NCBI GenBank assembly: GCA_020060765.1
Contig: JAGUZQ010000034.1
Coordinates: 1 to 64,000, forward strand
DNA: 64,000 nucleotides
Direction: 5' to 3'
From: Planctomycetota bacterium
Lineage (GTDB): Bacteria > Planctomycetota > SZUA-567
Part shown: piece after piece, positions 43,566-53,019 of the stretch
Numbering within the stretch: the stretch's first letter is position 1
Layout: every line of letters begins with the position of its first letter
Program-made: the position numbers and the translations under genes
Notes under the pieces: generated by a model
Database searches by the model: none
Seen by the model: the letters and a program-made list of their open reading frames with translations, nothing else
Told to the model about the DNA's origin: nothing

Positions 43566-46133
43566 TCAGGGTTTTGCCGTTTCAGGTTTGACCAGAATCA
43601 CTTGGTCGAGAAAAACGCCGTTTTTCTGTGTGGAGCCTTTCGCGTAGGCCGGGCCGGCGTACTTCACTGAAATCCAGGTTTCCCAGATATTATAGCCAGG
43701 CATACCGTCGGCGTTGGCGTATACGGAATTAAACTTGACACTCATATTCCAGTAGAACCCCCAGAGAAAAGAACTCGAGCCTAACTCAAAAGCCTGGATT
43801 TTGTACCAGTGATATTTTTCATCCTGGGGAATTTCGGTTTTAAGCGTCTGGGACCATCTTTTATCACCTGTGTTGTAGACACCGAACTCATTGGGGCGAT
43901 GGCCACCGGCAAACGGTTTTTCCATGTCGTGCATTTCTTTTTCTTTGCCCTCCTTGGCGCGGGCGACCAAGGCCTTGCCCATGATGGAATCCGCATCCGG
44001 TTCGATCTGGACATTCTGATAACCTTGCATCTGCGGCCAGGCAAATTTTATCGTCTTGCCCCGGTTCTGGAGAAAGTCCGGCGTGGGGAAAACCAAATTC
44101 ATTCCCGCGATTTCGGTTTCCAGCGCGGCGATATCATCCTGGCGGCGCTGGTCGGAAATCCAGGGCTGGTCAATCCGGCTGAGCTGCGCCTGCTTGTATT
44201 CCGCAACGATAGCCTCTTTTTTAAGTCCGGTGCGCTGGAAGAAATCATATTGCGGATTCATGATAATCACCGCCAGCGGCGCAATCATCTCCTGCTGAAC
44301 GCGGCGGGCGTAATCGCTATCGGCGGGCGCGGCGACCAGCGCCTTTTTCAGCAAACGGTAGCACTTTTCCAGAAATGCGCCGTCGGTGTAGGAGCGGTTG
44401 GGGTTATAGATATAGAATAACGGTTCCTTTTCCGCTTTCACGGCCTGGCGCAGCAGCATCAGAAATTCCGTCATGGCAGGCGCGGCTGAACCGTAATAAC
44501 CAGCCATGTATTCGGCGATGATTTTTTCCTCGTCCTGCGTCACGTCGGCCATCATTTGGAATCCGAGGTAATATTGCAGATCAATGAAATTCTGTGGGTG
44601 CTTCTGGCAGAATTCCGCTTCGGCGTATGCCCCCGTTACGCCTGATTCACGGAAGTAGCGCAAATCAGGGGCGATGGCGTCGATTATGGTCTCCACGCGC
44701 GGCGGGTTGAAATAGGGGCCTTCGGCTATCCCCATGTTCCAGTAATCCCAGACCGCGAGTTCGACACCAATCCTTACCCACTGATCCAGCCGCGCTTTTT
44801 GCGCGGCGTTGAATTTGCTGGTCAAAGGCCGGTAGCAGTCACTACGAGTGTAGAGGTCGCACCATTGGATAATCACGTTTTTCGCGGGGCGTATGGTCTT
44901 GGGCGCGTCTTCCGTTCCGACGTAGGCGAAAGCCATGATCTTCACGTCGGGATATTCCTTGGCGATATTTTCCGCGACGTAATTCACATACATCAACTGC
45001 GGCCCGGCAAAACTTCCTTCCGCTTTGGTAACGGCGGCGCACTTGGGACATTGGCAATAGTCTGGCACATCATTCTGGCTGAGCTGGTAGACGGTCGGCC
45101 ATTCGCCGTTTTTCAGCTCGGCGCGGTCGCTCTTGATGACTTCGCGCAGTTTGTTGAGCGTAATTTCCCAAACGTCGTGATTAGTCCAGCAGACCTGGCC
45201 GCTTTGATCCTTGTCTTTCATGCGCGCCAGTTCTTCCGGGCTGTATTTGCGGCTGAAATACTCGGGATGATCCTTGGCGTAAACGCGCGGATCGACCCAG
45301 AAAAAGGAGTTGTGGCATCTGAGCGCGGTGGAATTTTCTGAATTCCGCGTAATCCCCCGATCGAAGCGGCTTCGGTAGTGGTTGGAGAAGTTGCGGAACA
45401 TGAAGGCGTTCGCCTTTTTGTTCGTCTCCGGAGTATAACCGAAGTCCCAGGGATGAATGCTGATAAGCCGTCCCGCGAACGATGGCATGCGACGAACATC
45501 GATGCCTGTTAGCGGCAGAGTTTCGCGGCGCGGCACGACTTCGCAATCCCAGGAGAAAAAGCGGCAGCCCAATTGCCGCTGGAGGAAATGGCAGACCGCG
45601 TTCCAGGAGCCGTTGGGACGATTCCCGGTGATGACGAGGTTTTCGCCGATGGTCTTGATCGCGTATTCCTCGTCGGTGAATTCTCGGAAATCCAGGCCGG
45701 ATTGCAGCGCGAACAGAGTCTGCCCGACATAAATTCCATGCGCCTTGGGCAACATCTCGCCTTCCTTGACCTGCGGTAATTCCGCTCCGGTGACCTTTTT
45801 CAGATATTCCGTCAGGTCGGCAGCCGCCTTGGTTTCCAATTCCGTCGCGTCTTTCGCCAGCACTACGGCGTAATCGGAGCGTCCGCCGCGCGCCAATGTC
45901 AACGCTACACGCGGTTCCTCGCGCATGGCAGTTTCATCAACGCCAGCATTACCGGCGTGACCGGTTTTCCGCCCTTCAGTCTGTTTTTCGCCGCAACCGT
46001 TCAGGCTCCAGACAAAAACCGTTGCCAGAAACGCCAGACTGATTGCGCCAAGCGAAACCGACCCGCTTCCATTTCGGTTGGTTTTTGACGCATGACATGC
46101 CCGGCGTTGTTCGGATTTTTTCGGTGTTGCCAT
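43566..46133 (-). CDS. DUF4838-family glycoside-hydrolase-like lipoprotein
   Basis: About 855 residues. After an unusually long basic n-region (about 26 residues) comes a hydrophobic stretch and the lipobox Ser-Leu-Asn-Gly-Cys47, so it is a lipoprotein. The next part (DYAVVLAKDATELETKAAADLTEYLKKVTGAELP) is the GH67-like N-terminal domain, and the central barrel includes QLSQNDVPDYCQCPKCAAVTK and KIMAFAYVGTEDAPKTIRPAKNVIIQWCDLYTRSDCYRPL, typical of DUF4838. Likely an exo-acting glycan enzyme. Start at 46133 has GGAG 7 nt upstream. Preceded at 39 bp by the pseudopilin gene. Confidence 0.85.
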   Translation of the reverse strand: MATPKKSEQRRACHASKTNRNGSGSVSLGAISLAFLATVFVWSLNGCGEKQTEGRKTGHAGNAGVDETAMREEPRVALTLARGGRSDYAVVLAKDATELETKAAADLTEYLKKVTGAELPQVKEGEMLPKAHGIYVGQTLFALQSGLDFREFTDEEYAIKTIGENLVITGNRPNGSWNAVCHFLQRQLGCRFFSWDCEVVPRRETLPLTGIDVRRMPSFAGRLISIHPWDFGYTPETNKKANAFMFRNFSNHYRSRFDRGITRNSENSTALRCHNSFFWVDPRVYAKDHPEYFSRKYSPEELARMKDKDQSGQVCWTNHDVWEITLNKLREVIKSDRAELKNGEWPTVYQLSQNDVPDYCQCPKCAAVTKAEGSFAGPQLMYVNYVAENIAKEYPDVKIMAFAYVGTEDAPKTIRPAKNVIIQWCDLYTRSDCYRPLTSKFNAAQKARLDQWVRIGVELAVWDYWNMGIAEGPYFNPPRVETIIDAIAPDLRYFRESGVTGAYAEAEFCQKHPQNFIDLQYYLGFQMMADVTQDEEKIIAEYMAGYYGSAAPAMTEFLMLLRQAVKAEKEPLFYIYNPNRSYTDGAFLEKCYRLLKKALVAAPADSDYARRVQQEMIAPLAVIIMNPQYDFFQRTGLKKEAIVAEYKQAQLSRIDQPWISDQRRQDDIAALETEIAGMNLVFPTPDFLQNRGKTIKFAWPQMQGYQNVQIEPDADSIMGKALVARAKEGKEKEMHDMEKPFAGGHRPNEFGVYNTGDKRWSQTLKTEIPQDEKYHWYKIQAFELGSSSFLWGFYWNMSVKFNSVYANADGMPGYNIWETWISVKYAGPAYAKGSTQKNGVFLDQVILVKPETAKP

Positions 46134-46172
46134 AGCCATTCTCCTGATTCAAAAAGATGTTAAACAGTAGCG

Positions 46173-46964
46173 TCAATAACGGATGGGATTCGGAGTGGCG
46201 CTCATGGTTGTGTTCCAGGGCAAGGTGGTCATCCCGTCAGACCAAGGAGAACCCAGGTTTACCGCCAGATACGGCAACGTCTTCACGTGACTGTCGACAA
46301 ACAAGACATTGTATTTTCCCTGATGCAAGTCTTCCATTTGACGTAACATGTTGCTGTCAAAACACGCGTCCCAGTGTCCGTTGGCGTCGGATGGGTCTGT
46401 GATGCTACAGGAAATTTCCGTTATCAACAGAGTATCGCTCTGATGGTTGACCTTGCTGAAACGTAGCGGAGGCTTATTGTTATTGGGCCACTGGGCGACA
46501 GACAGATACCTGTTCATGCCGTATGACATATGATAGGTATTCCTGTTGCTGCTTGCAGCCACATGGCTGTCGGTGGGACATTGCAACAGCAGGATGTCCT
46601 TGGCATATGCCCTGACCGGCGACGATCCGAAAGTAAGTATCGCGCTTTCAGGACTAATATAAGAGCACAAAAAGACTGCCCAGGAGGCGTACCCCTTGGC
46701 ATGGTATCCGGTGCTGGGGGGGAAATAGTCGCGGTTGTCAGAAGCATACATAACCATGGCGAGTCCCTGTTGCTTGAGGTTGTTGGCGCATTGCATACTT
46801 CGCGCCATTTCCCGCGCCTTCCCCAGCATCGGCAGCAGCAGCGAAGCTAGGATCGACAGAATCGCCACCACCACCAGCAATTCCACCAGAGTGAAGGCGC
46901 GGATTCCGGGGCGGGGATGGGCGAAAAGTTCTTCCCGCGTATAGGGGCTGGCAAGTTCGTTCAT
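46173..46964 (-). CDS. Pseudopilin with prepilin N-terminal methylation motif
   Basis: About 263 residues when read from the ATG at 46964, which has GGAGG 9 nt upstream. A short leader (to PRPGIRA) is followed by [31 protein letters not shown], the type IV prepilin motif with Glu5; Gly-Ile-Arg-Ala departs slightly from the usual Gly at the peptidase site. The C-terminal globular part (FPPS...[11 protein letters not shown]...[18 protein letters not shown]) matches the H-x-DG-like pseudopilins abundant in Lentisphaerota. The frame continues open upstream into an AbiEi-like domain, so a 460-residue fusion starting at 47555 is also possible. Confidence 0.8.
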   Translation of the reverse strand: MNELASPYTREELFAHPRPGIRAFTLVELLVVVAILSILASLLLPMLGKAREMARSMQCANNLKQQGLAMVMYASDNRDYFPPSTGYHAKGYASWAVFLCSYISPESAILTFGSSPVRAYAKDILLLQCPTDSHVAASSNRNTYHMSYGMNRYLSVAQWPNNNKPPLRFSKVNHQSDTLLITEISCSITDPSDANGHWDACFDSNMLRQMEDLHQGKYNVLFVDSHVKTLPYLAVNLGSPWSDGMTTLPWNTTMSATPNPIRY

Positions 46965-47555
46965 GTCGTTTTTCCTCCAAGGGGCGGCGCCATACGCGGG
47001 GCTGGCGGACAGGCCGTATCTGTCCAGATCATCCTGTCTGATTATACCCCGAACCAGACCCTGTTGCGCGACTTCGGCCAGGGTTCCTTCCCGCGACAAT
47101 ACGCGCTCCATGTCACGCAAGGTCTGTAACGGCGTCGTGACCCGGAAATGGCCATAATCCTCGCAGTCGACGTTTGCCAAAGCCCGGCGGATCAGACGGC
47201 AGTTGTCCAGCGGTTCTTTCCGGAATCGCGGCGGCACGGAAACAGACGTGCATTTATCCGTCAGGCTTTTTTTTCGCAAACGATGAAAAAGCAGCGCCGA
47301 TTCGTGCGAGACAATCGCCTGCGGCTGTTCGTTGTGATCCCGGCTCCAGAGCGAAACCCGGGTCAGTTCCGCCGTGAGGGAATCCTCGTAACCCGGCAGC
47401 CGGTAAAGCCCCTTGGCGACCAGCAACCACTTACCTTGCTGGTAAGCGCGGTTTATATTGCTGACAAAGCCGACAGTCTGCGCCTGCTTGGCCGTAAAGT
47501 AACCGCCTTGGTTTTCCGCTATTTTTTCCAGTTTTTGGCTGCGGACATCTCTCAC
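46965..47555 (-). CDS. AbiEi-type (type IV TA) antitoxin domain, in frame with the pseudopilin
   Basis: About 197 residues with no stop codon before the pseudopilin start. The N-terminal winged helix reads [46 protein letters not shown] and the second part has [13 protein letters not shown] and [41 protein letters not shown], a good match to the AbiEi family. GTG at 47555 has GAGGAAG upstream. The AbiEii nucleotidyltransferase toxin is absent nearby. Either the stop was lost and a single 460-residue protein is made, or it is a solitary regulator whose stop has decayed. Confidence 0.7.
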
Positions 47556-47795
47556 GATACTTCCTCAAACAGCGGTTTAGGCACGATTATTTTTTTACGC
47601 CGGAAACAGATTATCTGTCTCAACATTTAAGTATATTCCATTTCTATCGCCTGCGCCAAATTTCAGCAACAACGAGCGTGTTTTGTAAGTTACTATTTAT
47701 AAGTAAGATATGATTGCGATGATTAATTTATGGATATTATATTTCTGGTTTCTGGCGAGAACTAATCATAGATTAGTTTCTGGCTTGGAGGGAAA

Positions 47796-48743
47796 TTACA
47801 GCTCGCGGACAGTCGACCGCTCCACCAGGACGAGGTTATCGACCGGAGGCGGCGCGGAATTGTTTTGCAGGCAGGCGAGAACAGCCTGCGCCACACTTGA
47901 TGCAGGATAACGCAGGGTGGTGATGTCGGGACAGAGCTGGATAAATGTGGGACTGTCGTCCACGCCGAGGACGGAAACGTCTTCGGGAATCCGCTTTCCC
48001 GCTTGCCCCAGCAGCCGCATCGCCGACAGCGCCAGCCAGTCATTATGGCAAAACAGCGCGGTCGGTTTATACCGTTTGAGTACGCGGAGGAATTCCTCTT
48101 CCTCCAGCGGAGCAAGAGTAAACGGCTCCATCCCCTTCTCGCGCAAAGCGTTTTCATAACCTTGGCGCCGGGCAATAATGGCCGGGGACTGACGGCTGTA
48201 GGTAAGATGGACTATCCGCGTGTGCCCGAGTGAAAGCAGATACCGCGCCGCGTCGTAACCGGCGCGGGTTTCGTCAGGCGAAATGAAAAACGTGTTTTCT
48301 CCCCGGCAGGGAGAAAGCAGCGAAATCACCGGCAGGTCGCGCGAAATCTGCGGGAGAATTTCCAGCCCGTCCTCCGGTGGAATCACGATTGCGGCGCGGC
48401 AGCGTCTGGCGGCGAAATCCTCCAGCGATTCGAAAAACTCCTCCCGGCTGGACACCGGCGTCAGAAACAGCCGCAACCCCGCTTCCGTCAATTTTTCCCT
48501 GACCGCGTTCAATAGATCCATGAAAAAGATGCTATTCAGGGCCGGAACAATCGCGCCGACTATGGTACGTTTACCGCCCATCATTTCCCGCGCCGCCGGG
48601 TGGGGGCGATAGCCGTGTTTTTCGGCGGCGGCGAGAATCAGTTGGCGGGTGGTTTCGCTTACACCTTTGCGCCCGTGCAGGGCACGGTCGACCGTGCCCT
48701 GCGAGACGCCGCAGATTTTCGCCAGTTCCAGGGATGAAATCAT
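47796..48743 (-). CDS. LacI-family transcriptional regulator
   Basis: A 315-residue regulator. LacI HTH at 1-50 (LELAKICGVSQGTVDRALHGRKGVSETTRQLILAAAEKHGY) is followed by a periplasmic-binding-like sugar sensor (TIVGAIVPALNSIFFMDLL, RARRQGYENAL-like and DVSVLGVDDSPTF). The start overlaps the GH116 stop by 4 bp, so it is in that operon and probably autoregulates it. The perfect 16-bp palindrome at 51253-51268 is the obvious operator candidate. Confidence 0.92.
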   Translation of the reverse strand: MISSLELAKICGVSQGTVDRALHGRKGVSETTRQLILAAAEKHGYRPHPAAREMMGGKRTIVGAIVPALNSIFFMDLLNAVREKLTEAGLRLFLTPVSSREEFFESLEDFAARRCRAAIVIPPEDGLEILPQISRDLPVISLLSPCRGENTFFISPDETRAGYDAARYLLSLGHTRIVHLTYSRQSPAIIARRQGYENALREKGMEPFTLAPLEEEEFLRVLKRYKPTALFCHNDWLALSAMRLLGQAGKRIPEDVSVLGVDDSPTFIQLCPDITTLRYPASSVAQAVLACLQNNSAPPPVDNLVLVERSTVREL

Positions 48744-51220
48744 GAGCCGGTGTCGATCCTTTTTACCTCGATTTTTCCTGAGAGCACGGTCAACTTCGCC
48801 TTGCCGTTTTTATACTCCACCGTGCCGAAACCAGTGGCGGTGGCGAGAAAGCTTCTGAAATTATCCTTGGTCGAGGGGTTTACGTACAGGACTTTTTCCA
48901 CCGCGTCATAGCGCACGCCGGTCAGCCCCTGAACCAGGCCGTAGCTGGAAAGGGCGCGCGCGTACCAGTGGCCGCATTCGTATTCGTTGAAGGGATTGCG
49001 CACCGTGCCGTCGTAACGGTCGCGCGCGGTGCGGACGATCTCCCGTCCTTCCTTGATGCAGCCGCAGAGCATCAGGTGCGAGGCAACCTGGTACTCTATT
49101 CCGGTAAAAACTTCCTGACAATAGACGAAAGGCAATGACAATTTTCCTCCGCGCGGCCAGGTGCAGAGCAAGAGCCCCCCTTCGTCGCCGAGGGCGTAGC
49201 CGGGTCGCTGGGGGTTGGCGTGCTCCGACAAATCCTTGCGCAGATTGTGCCGATGCACCGCTTTCAGGTGACTTTGCACCATTTTCCTATCCACCAGCTC
49301 GTCGCCCAGCCCGCACATCTCAGCCAGCCAAAAACCCAGCACCCCGTCGGAAAGACAACCGGAGCCGTACTGGTATTTCGGCCCTTCCTTACGCAACAGC
49401 TTTTCCGCTTCGGGCGAATAGCCACTGTGGCAAAGCGCCTTGACCGCGGTCGGATCTCCGGCGCGCAAATTTTTCCATTGTATAATCTGCTCGAAATATT
49501 CCCCGTTGAACAGTTTTTTCTCCAGGAAGTTTTTTCCCTTCGCCAGCAGTTCCCGGTAAAGGGAAACATCCTCGCCGCATTCATCGCCCATGCGGATAGC
49601 GGCGGCCAGCGCCCCCAAGTAGAAACTGGAACACATTCCGTCCGGGCCCCAGAACTCGATATCATAGGTGTTGTGGTGCGGCTCAATCAGCACGCCCAGA
49701 TGATCCGGATCCCAGGTTTCGATGCAATAAGCCAGGCTTTGCTTTACGCGCGGCCAGAAAGATTTCATCCACCTGGAAGCGCCGCTCACGCGCCATTCGC
49801 GATAGATTTTCATAATCCCGCCCAACTGCCCGTCGGCGGCGGCGTGGTTGCCGTGATTAGTGACCGGTCGGATCGGCAGCCAGGCGCGGAAATTCTGGTG
49901 CCCGCGCTCGTCCTGATTTTCGTAAAACTCAGTCTGGCGCAGGGTGCGTTCGAGTTCGGGAAACAGGTGGGGCAACGCCTGGGCGTAATTCCAGACGTGG
50001 GTGCAGGAACCGGAACAACAGCCGACGCCGTCGCAACATCCCTCCCACGCCCAGATTCTCCCGTCGTGTTGCCGCAGGACAGTCGGGCTTTTCAGGATGG
50101 TGAGATTGGCGGCGACAGCTTCTACCACCTCCGGCGGCAAGGTCGTGTCGTAAAACGCGTCGGCGAACTTCAGGCTTTCCTTTTTCAGCTTCGCATAATG
50201 CCTGCTCCAATAAGCGGCCACCGCAGCCACATCCTTGAATTTAGTCGCATACCAAGGCGCATAGGTTTCGTCGCATTTTTTCTCCGTCCCGCAGGAACAA
50301 GTTTCACCGATGAATAAAGAACTATGCGGCACGTGCCACGCCAGCAGCAGGCGTACGGTTTTTTCCTCGCCCGGTTTCAATTTGAGCGGGACAGACAAAC
50401 TGCCGCCGGGACTGGGCGCTCCGTCTTTCAGAGCCAGACGAGAGACTGGCTGGCCGCTTTCGATTTCCTTCCACACCATGGTCAGGGGGTCAAACCAGCC
50501 GCCCCGAAACCAGGCGCAATTGGTTTTCGCGGCGCAGCCATCGACGAAGACGCAGAATTCTCCCTGCGCCTCCGGTTTGCCAGGCAAGGTGGGTTGGGTC
50601 AGGGTAAAACCGTTTTTGCGCGAGCAGACGCTGTCTTTGCGTTCTTCCGGTTTCTTTTCAGTCGCCATGAAATTAGCCGCGTGGAAAGAATAGACCGCGT
50701 CGACCGGTTTCTTCGATGTATTTTTGAAACAGTATTCCAGCGCCGCCGCCGGAAGACTGGAATCGTCGGCCTTGCCGGGCGTGAACGGACTCCACCCGGT
50801 TATTTCTACCGCCAGTGGAATCTTTGTATCCTTGAGCGTGACTTTGCCGAAAGGGAAACGCGTGTCAAACACGGAGGACGGGAACCGGGGCAGACCGAAA
50901 GGATGTCCGCCCGCGCCGTTGCCGGAGGCGCCATCATGACCTTGCGAAATCCCCCAGGGAAATTTCGCTTTCCATTTCGGCACCGGCCCTTCGAGCACGC
51001 GAGCGAGATTGCCTTTACCGTCTTTCAGGCAGATAGCGGAAAACATAACCGGCTCGTTATACACCTCTGGTCGGTGTCGCAGGCTGACATGCGACAGCGC
51101 GCCTGTCCCCTCCAGGCAGATCATTCCGCTGCCGATTCCGCCCAAGGGAAACGCCAGATAATTTAACTGCTCGTTTTTGTAGTTTGAATTATACTTCTTT
51201 TGCGACGACTTTTCTGCCAT
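48740..51220 (-). CDS. GH116-family glycosidase (DUF608; GBA2-like)
   Basis: An 826-residue protein with the N-terminal GBA2 domain (YLAFPLGGIGSGMICLEGTGALS) and the (alpha/alpha)6 catalytic domain (WAWEGCCDGVGCCSGSCTHVWNYAQALPHLFPELERTLRQTEF, HHNTYDIEFWGPDGMCSSFYLGALAAA and YALGDEGGLLLCTWPRGG). Family members cleave beta-glucosides, beta-xylosides or glucosylceramide; which applies here cannot be read. No signal peptide, so it acts in the cytoplasm on imported glycosides. GGAGG precedes the ATG at 51220. Coupled to the LacI gene. Confidence 0.9.
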   Translation of the reverse strand: MAEKSSQKKYNSNYKNEQLNYLAFPLGGIGSGMICLEGTGALSHVSLRHRPEVYNEPVMFSAICLKDGKGNLARVLEGPVPKWKAKFPWGISQGHDGASGNGAGGHPFGLPRFPSSVFDTRFPFGKVTLKDTKIPLAVEITGWSPFTPGKADDSSLPAAALEYCFKNTSKKPVDAVYSFHAANFMATEKKPEERKDSVCSRKNGFTLTQPTLPGKPEAQGEFCVFVDGCAAKTNCAWFRGGWFDPLTMVWKEIESGQPVSRLALKDGAPSPGGSLSVPLKLKPGEEKTVRLLLAWHVPHSSLFIGETCSCGTEKKCDETYAPWYATKFKDVAAVAAYWSRHYAKLKKESLKFADAFYDTTLPPEVVEAVAANLTILKSPTVLRQHDGRIWAWEGCCDGVGCCSGSCTHVWNYAQALPHLFPELERTLRQTEFYENQDERGHQNFRAWLPIRPVTNHGNHAAADGQLGGIMKIYREWRVSGASRWMKSFWPRVKQSLAYCIETWDPDHLGVLIEPHHNTYDIEFWGPDGMCSSFYLGALAAAIRMGDECGEDVSLYRELLAKGKNFLEKKLFNGEYFEQIIQWKNLRAGDPTAVKALCHSGYSPEAEKLLRKEGPKYQYGSGCLSDGVLGFWLAEMCGLGDELVDRKMVQSHLKAVHRHNLRKDLSEHANPQRPGYALGDEGGLLLCTWPRGGKLSLPFVYCQEVFTGIEYQVASHLMLCGCIKEGREIVRTARDRYDGTVRNPFNEYECGHWYARALSSYGLVQGLTGVRYDAVEKVLYVNPSTKDNFRSFLATATGFGTVEYKNGKAKLTVLSGKIEVKRIDTGS

Positions 51221-51252
51221 TTCAGAGCCTCCGAGATTCCCAAATAAGCCTA

Positions 51253-51268
51253 ACGTGTAACTACACGT
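51253..51268. promoter_or_regulatory. Candidate LacI-type operator
   Basis: Perfect palindrome ACGTGTA-AC-TACACGT (7+2+7) lying 33 nt upstream of the GH116 start codon. Its symmetry and position suit the LacI-family regulator encoded in this operon; LacI sites often have a central CG, which this one lacks. Confidence 0.5.
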
Positions 51269-51379
51269 ATATGGTGAAGCTTACCCTCTCCAGAGGTTAA
51301 GTCAAATATAATCGGAAAAAAATTAAATTTCAGTAGTGCCGGGAACAGCGAAAAATGACGACGGATTTCTAAGAGCACT

Positions 51380-51500
51380 ATGGTTTGATTAAGAAAAAAA
51401 ATGTACCGTCATTCCTGCGAAGGCAGGAATCCAGGAGGTGTTGCGTACGGTTTCCCCACTGGATTCCCGCCCTCGCGGGAATGACGACACTTACGCCTGT
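51380..51500 (-). mobile_element. R2 MITE-like element, copy C (degraded)
   Basis: Aligns with the left two-thirds of copy B: ATGGTTTGATTAAG (a decayed terminal repeat), ATGTACCGTC, two hairpins and the spacer GTGTTGCGTACGGTTTCCCC. The right terminal repeat is not recognisable. The first hairpin reads ATTCCTGC/GCAGGAAT versus ATTCCCGC/GCGGGAAT in copies A and B: both sides changed, so pairing is kept. Confidence 0.7.
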
Positions 51501-51599
51501 TTCTTTTAAAAGATGAGTGCCAGTAAAGCGCTGGTGGTTATTGAAAACAGGTTCTAATGATTGGCAATATTTGCCTGCGTCAGGCAAGCGCGCGCTGAA

Positions 51600-52034
51600 C
51601 TATTCGAGTTTCCACAGCGGCAGATCGGTTTCCGCGTCGTGAGAACGGGAGAAATTCTCACCTTCGAAAATCTGCAATACGAACTCGCAGGCAAAGACAG
51701 TCGTACCGGGGCAAAGATGTCCGCCAAAGGCGTTTCCTTTTTCGTCGGCGAGGGTGACATGCGCGTGGATTACGGGCGCGCCGTCCTTCAGCGAAATATT
51801 GCCGATGAAATTGGTAATCTCCAGCGGTTGGTCAAAGACGTGATTTTCATACTGGCGCGTCTCCTGGTTGTAGAAACCAAGAACCGCCCGAGTGACCGCG
51901 CCCAATGCCTCGATCCGCCCCAGTCGCGCGCCGCAGTCCCTGACCGCCGCCCCCAATTCCTCCAACAGGTCTTGCCCGTAAGCAAGGCGACCCATGATAA
52001 ATTTCGCATGTTTTACTTCGCGGCATGAAGGCAT
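51600..52034 (-). CDS. PPC/DUF296 domain protein
   Basis: About 144 residues. The PPC domain of plant AT-hook and prokaryotic proteins is identifiable from LLEELGAAVRDCGARLGRIEALGAVTRAVLGFYN, the metal-binding-type HAHVTLADEKGNAFGGHL and TTVFACEFVLQIFEG. Bacterial members form trimers; function is unknown. Start at 52034 has GAGGA 8 nt upstream and is 10 bp after the MoxR stop, so the two are co-transcribed. Confidence 0.82.
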   Translation of the reverse strand: MPSCREVKHAKFIMGRLAYGQDLLEELGAAVRDCGARLGRIEALGAVTRAVLGFYNQETRQYENHVFDQPLEITNFIGNISLKDGAPVIHAHVTLADEKGNAFGGHLCPGTTVFACEFVLQIFEGENFSRSHDAETDLPLWKLE

Positions 52035-52044
52035 AACCCTGTCC

Positions 52045-53019
52045 TCAGGTGGAAATGCGATGGCTTTCCGGGCCGTGGGTGACCGGCACCGATACCTCTT
52101 CCACCAGTTGCGCAATCACTTCCTTGGCGTCCACCCCTTCCACCAGCGCGTCGGGGTTGAGCATGATCCGGTGCGCCAGCACCGGCACCGCCACCCGTTT
52201 CACGTCCAGCGGCGTGACGAAATTGCGGCCTTCCTTGGCGGCGTGCGCCTGGCTGACCCGAGTCAGGCAGACCGAGCCGCGAGGGCTGGCGCCGAGGCGC
52301 ACCTGGGGGGCGAGGCGGGTTTTTTCCACAATCTGCAGAATATAGCCCAAGACCGGCGGCGCGACGTGAACCTTGCTGATCTCGTCCTGCATCTGCAATA
52401 TCCGGTCAGCCGAGACGACCGCGCGGATTTTTTCCAACGGTTGGGAGCGCAACTGGCTGGCCACGATTTTTGCTTCCGCCTTGGCGTCTGGATATCCCAT
52501 CGACAGGCACATGGTAAAGCGGTCGAGTTGCGCTTCCGGCAGCGGATAAGTGCCCTGGAAATCAATGGGGTTCTGGGTGGCGACCACGAAAAACGGCTCG
52601 AAGACAGACATGGTGCTGCCGTCGATAGTGACGGAATTTTCCTGCATGCATTCCAGCAGGCTCGACTGGGTGCGCGGGGTGCCGCGGTTGATTTCGTCTG
52701 CCAGCACCACCTGTGAAAACACCGGCCCGGGACGGAATTCGAATTCGTGCAGTTTCTGGTTATAAATATTGATGCCGGTGATGTCGCTCGGAAGCAGGTC
52801 GGGAGTGAACTGGATACGACTGGTGGTCCCTCCGAAGGATTTGGCCATCGCCTTGGCCAGAAGGGTCTTGCCAGTGCCGGGCACGTCTTCCAGCAGTAGA
52901 TGGCCTTTCGCCAGCAGCGTGACCACGGCGAACTCGACAATGTCGCGCTTGCCCATGATGACGTGTTCGATATTGCCGACCAGTTCGCCGATAGTCTTGG
53001 CCAGTCCGCTTTCCATCAA
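52045..53019 (-). CDS. MoxR-family AAA+ ATPase
   Basis: A 324-residue AAA+ protein with Walker A Gly-Thr-Gly-Lys-Thr (48-52), Walker B VVLADEINR, the MoxR signature GTYPLPEAQLDRF and the sensor region VATQNPIDF. MoxR ATPases work as chaperones, usually with vWA/DUF58 partners, none of which are present here. It precedes the PPC gene and is divergent from the O-antigen-ligase-like gene. Confidence 0.92.
   Translation of the reverse strand: MMESGLAKTIGELVGNIEHVIMGKRDIVEFAVVTLLAKGHLLLEDVPGTGKTLLAKAMAKSFGGTTSRIQFTPDLLPSDITGINIYNQKLHEFEFRPGPVFSQVVLADEINRGTPRTQSSLLECMQENSVTIDGSTMSVFEPFFVVATQNPIDFQGTYPLPEAQLDRFTMCLSMGYPDAKAEAKIVASQLRSQPLEKIRAVVSADRILQMQDEISKVHVAPPVLGYILQIVEKTRLAPQVRLGASPRGSVCLTRVSQAHAAKEGRNFVTPLDVKRVAVPVLAHRIMLNPDALVEGVDAKEVIAQLVEEVSVPVTHGPESHRIST

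Larger units (their letters stand above)
51221..51599. other. Intergenic region with operator palindrome and degraded R2
   Basis: No gene seen. It contains the palindrome at 51253-51268 upstream of the GH116-LacI operon and a degraded R2 element at about 51380-51500. The promoter was not resolved; a TTGACT lies on the minus strand near 51302 without an obvious -10 at 17 bp. Confidence 0.6.
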
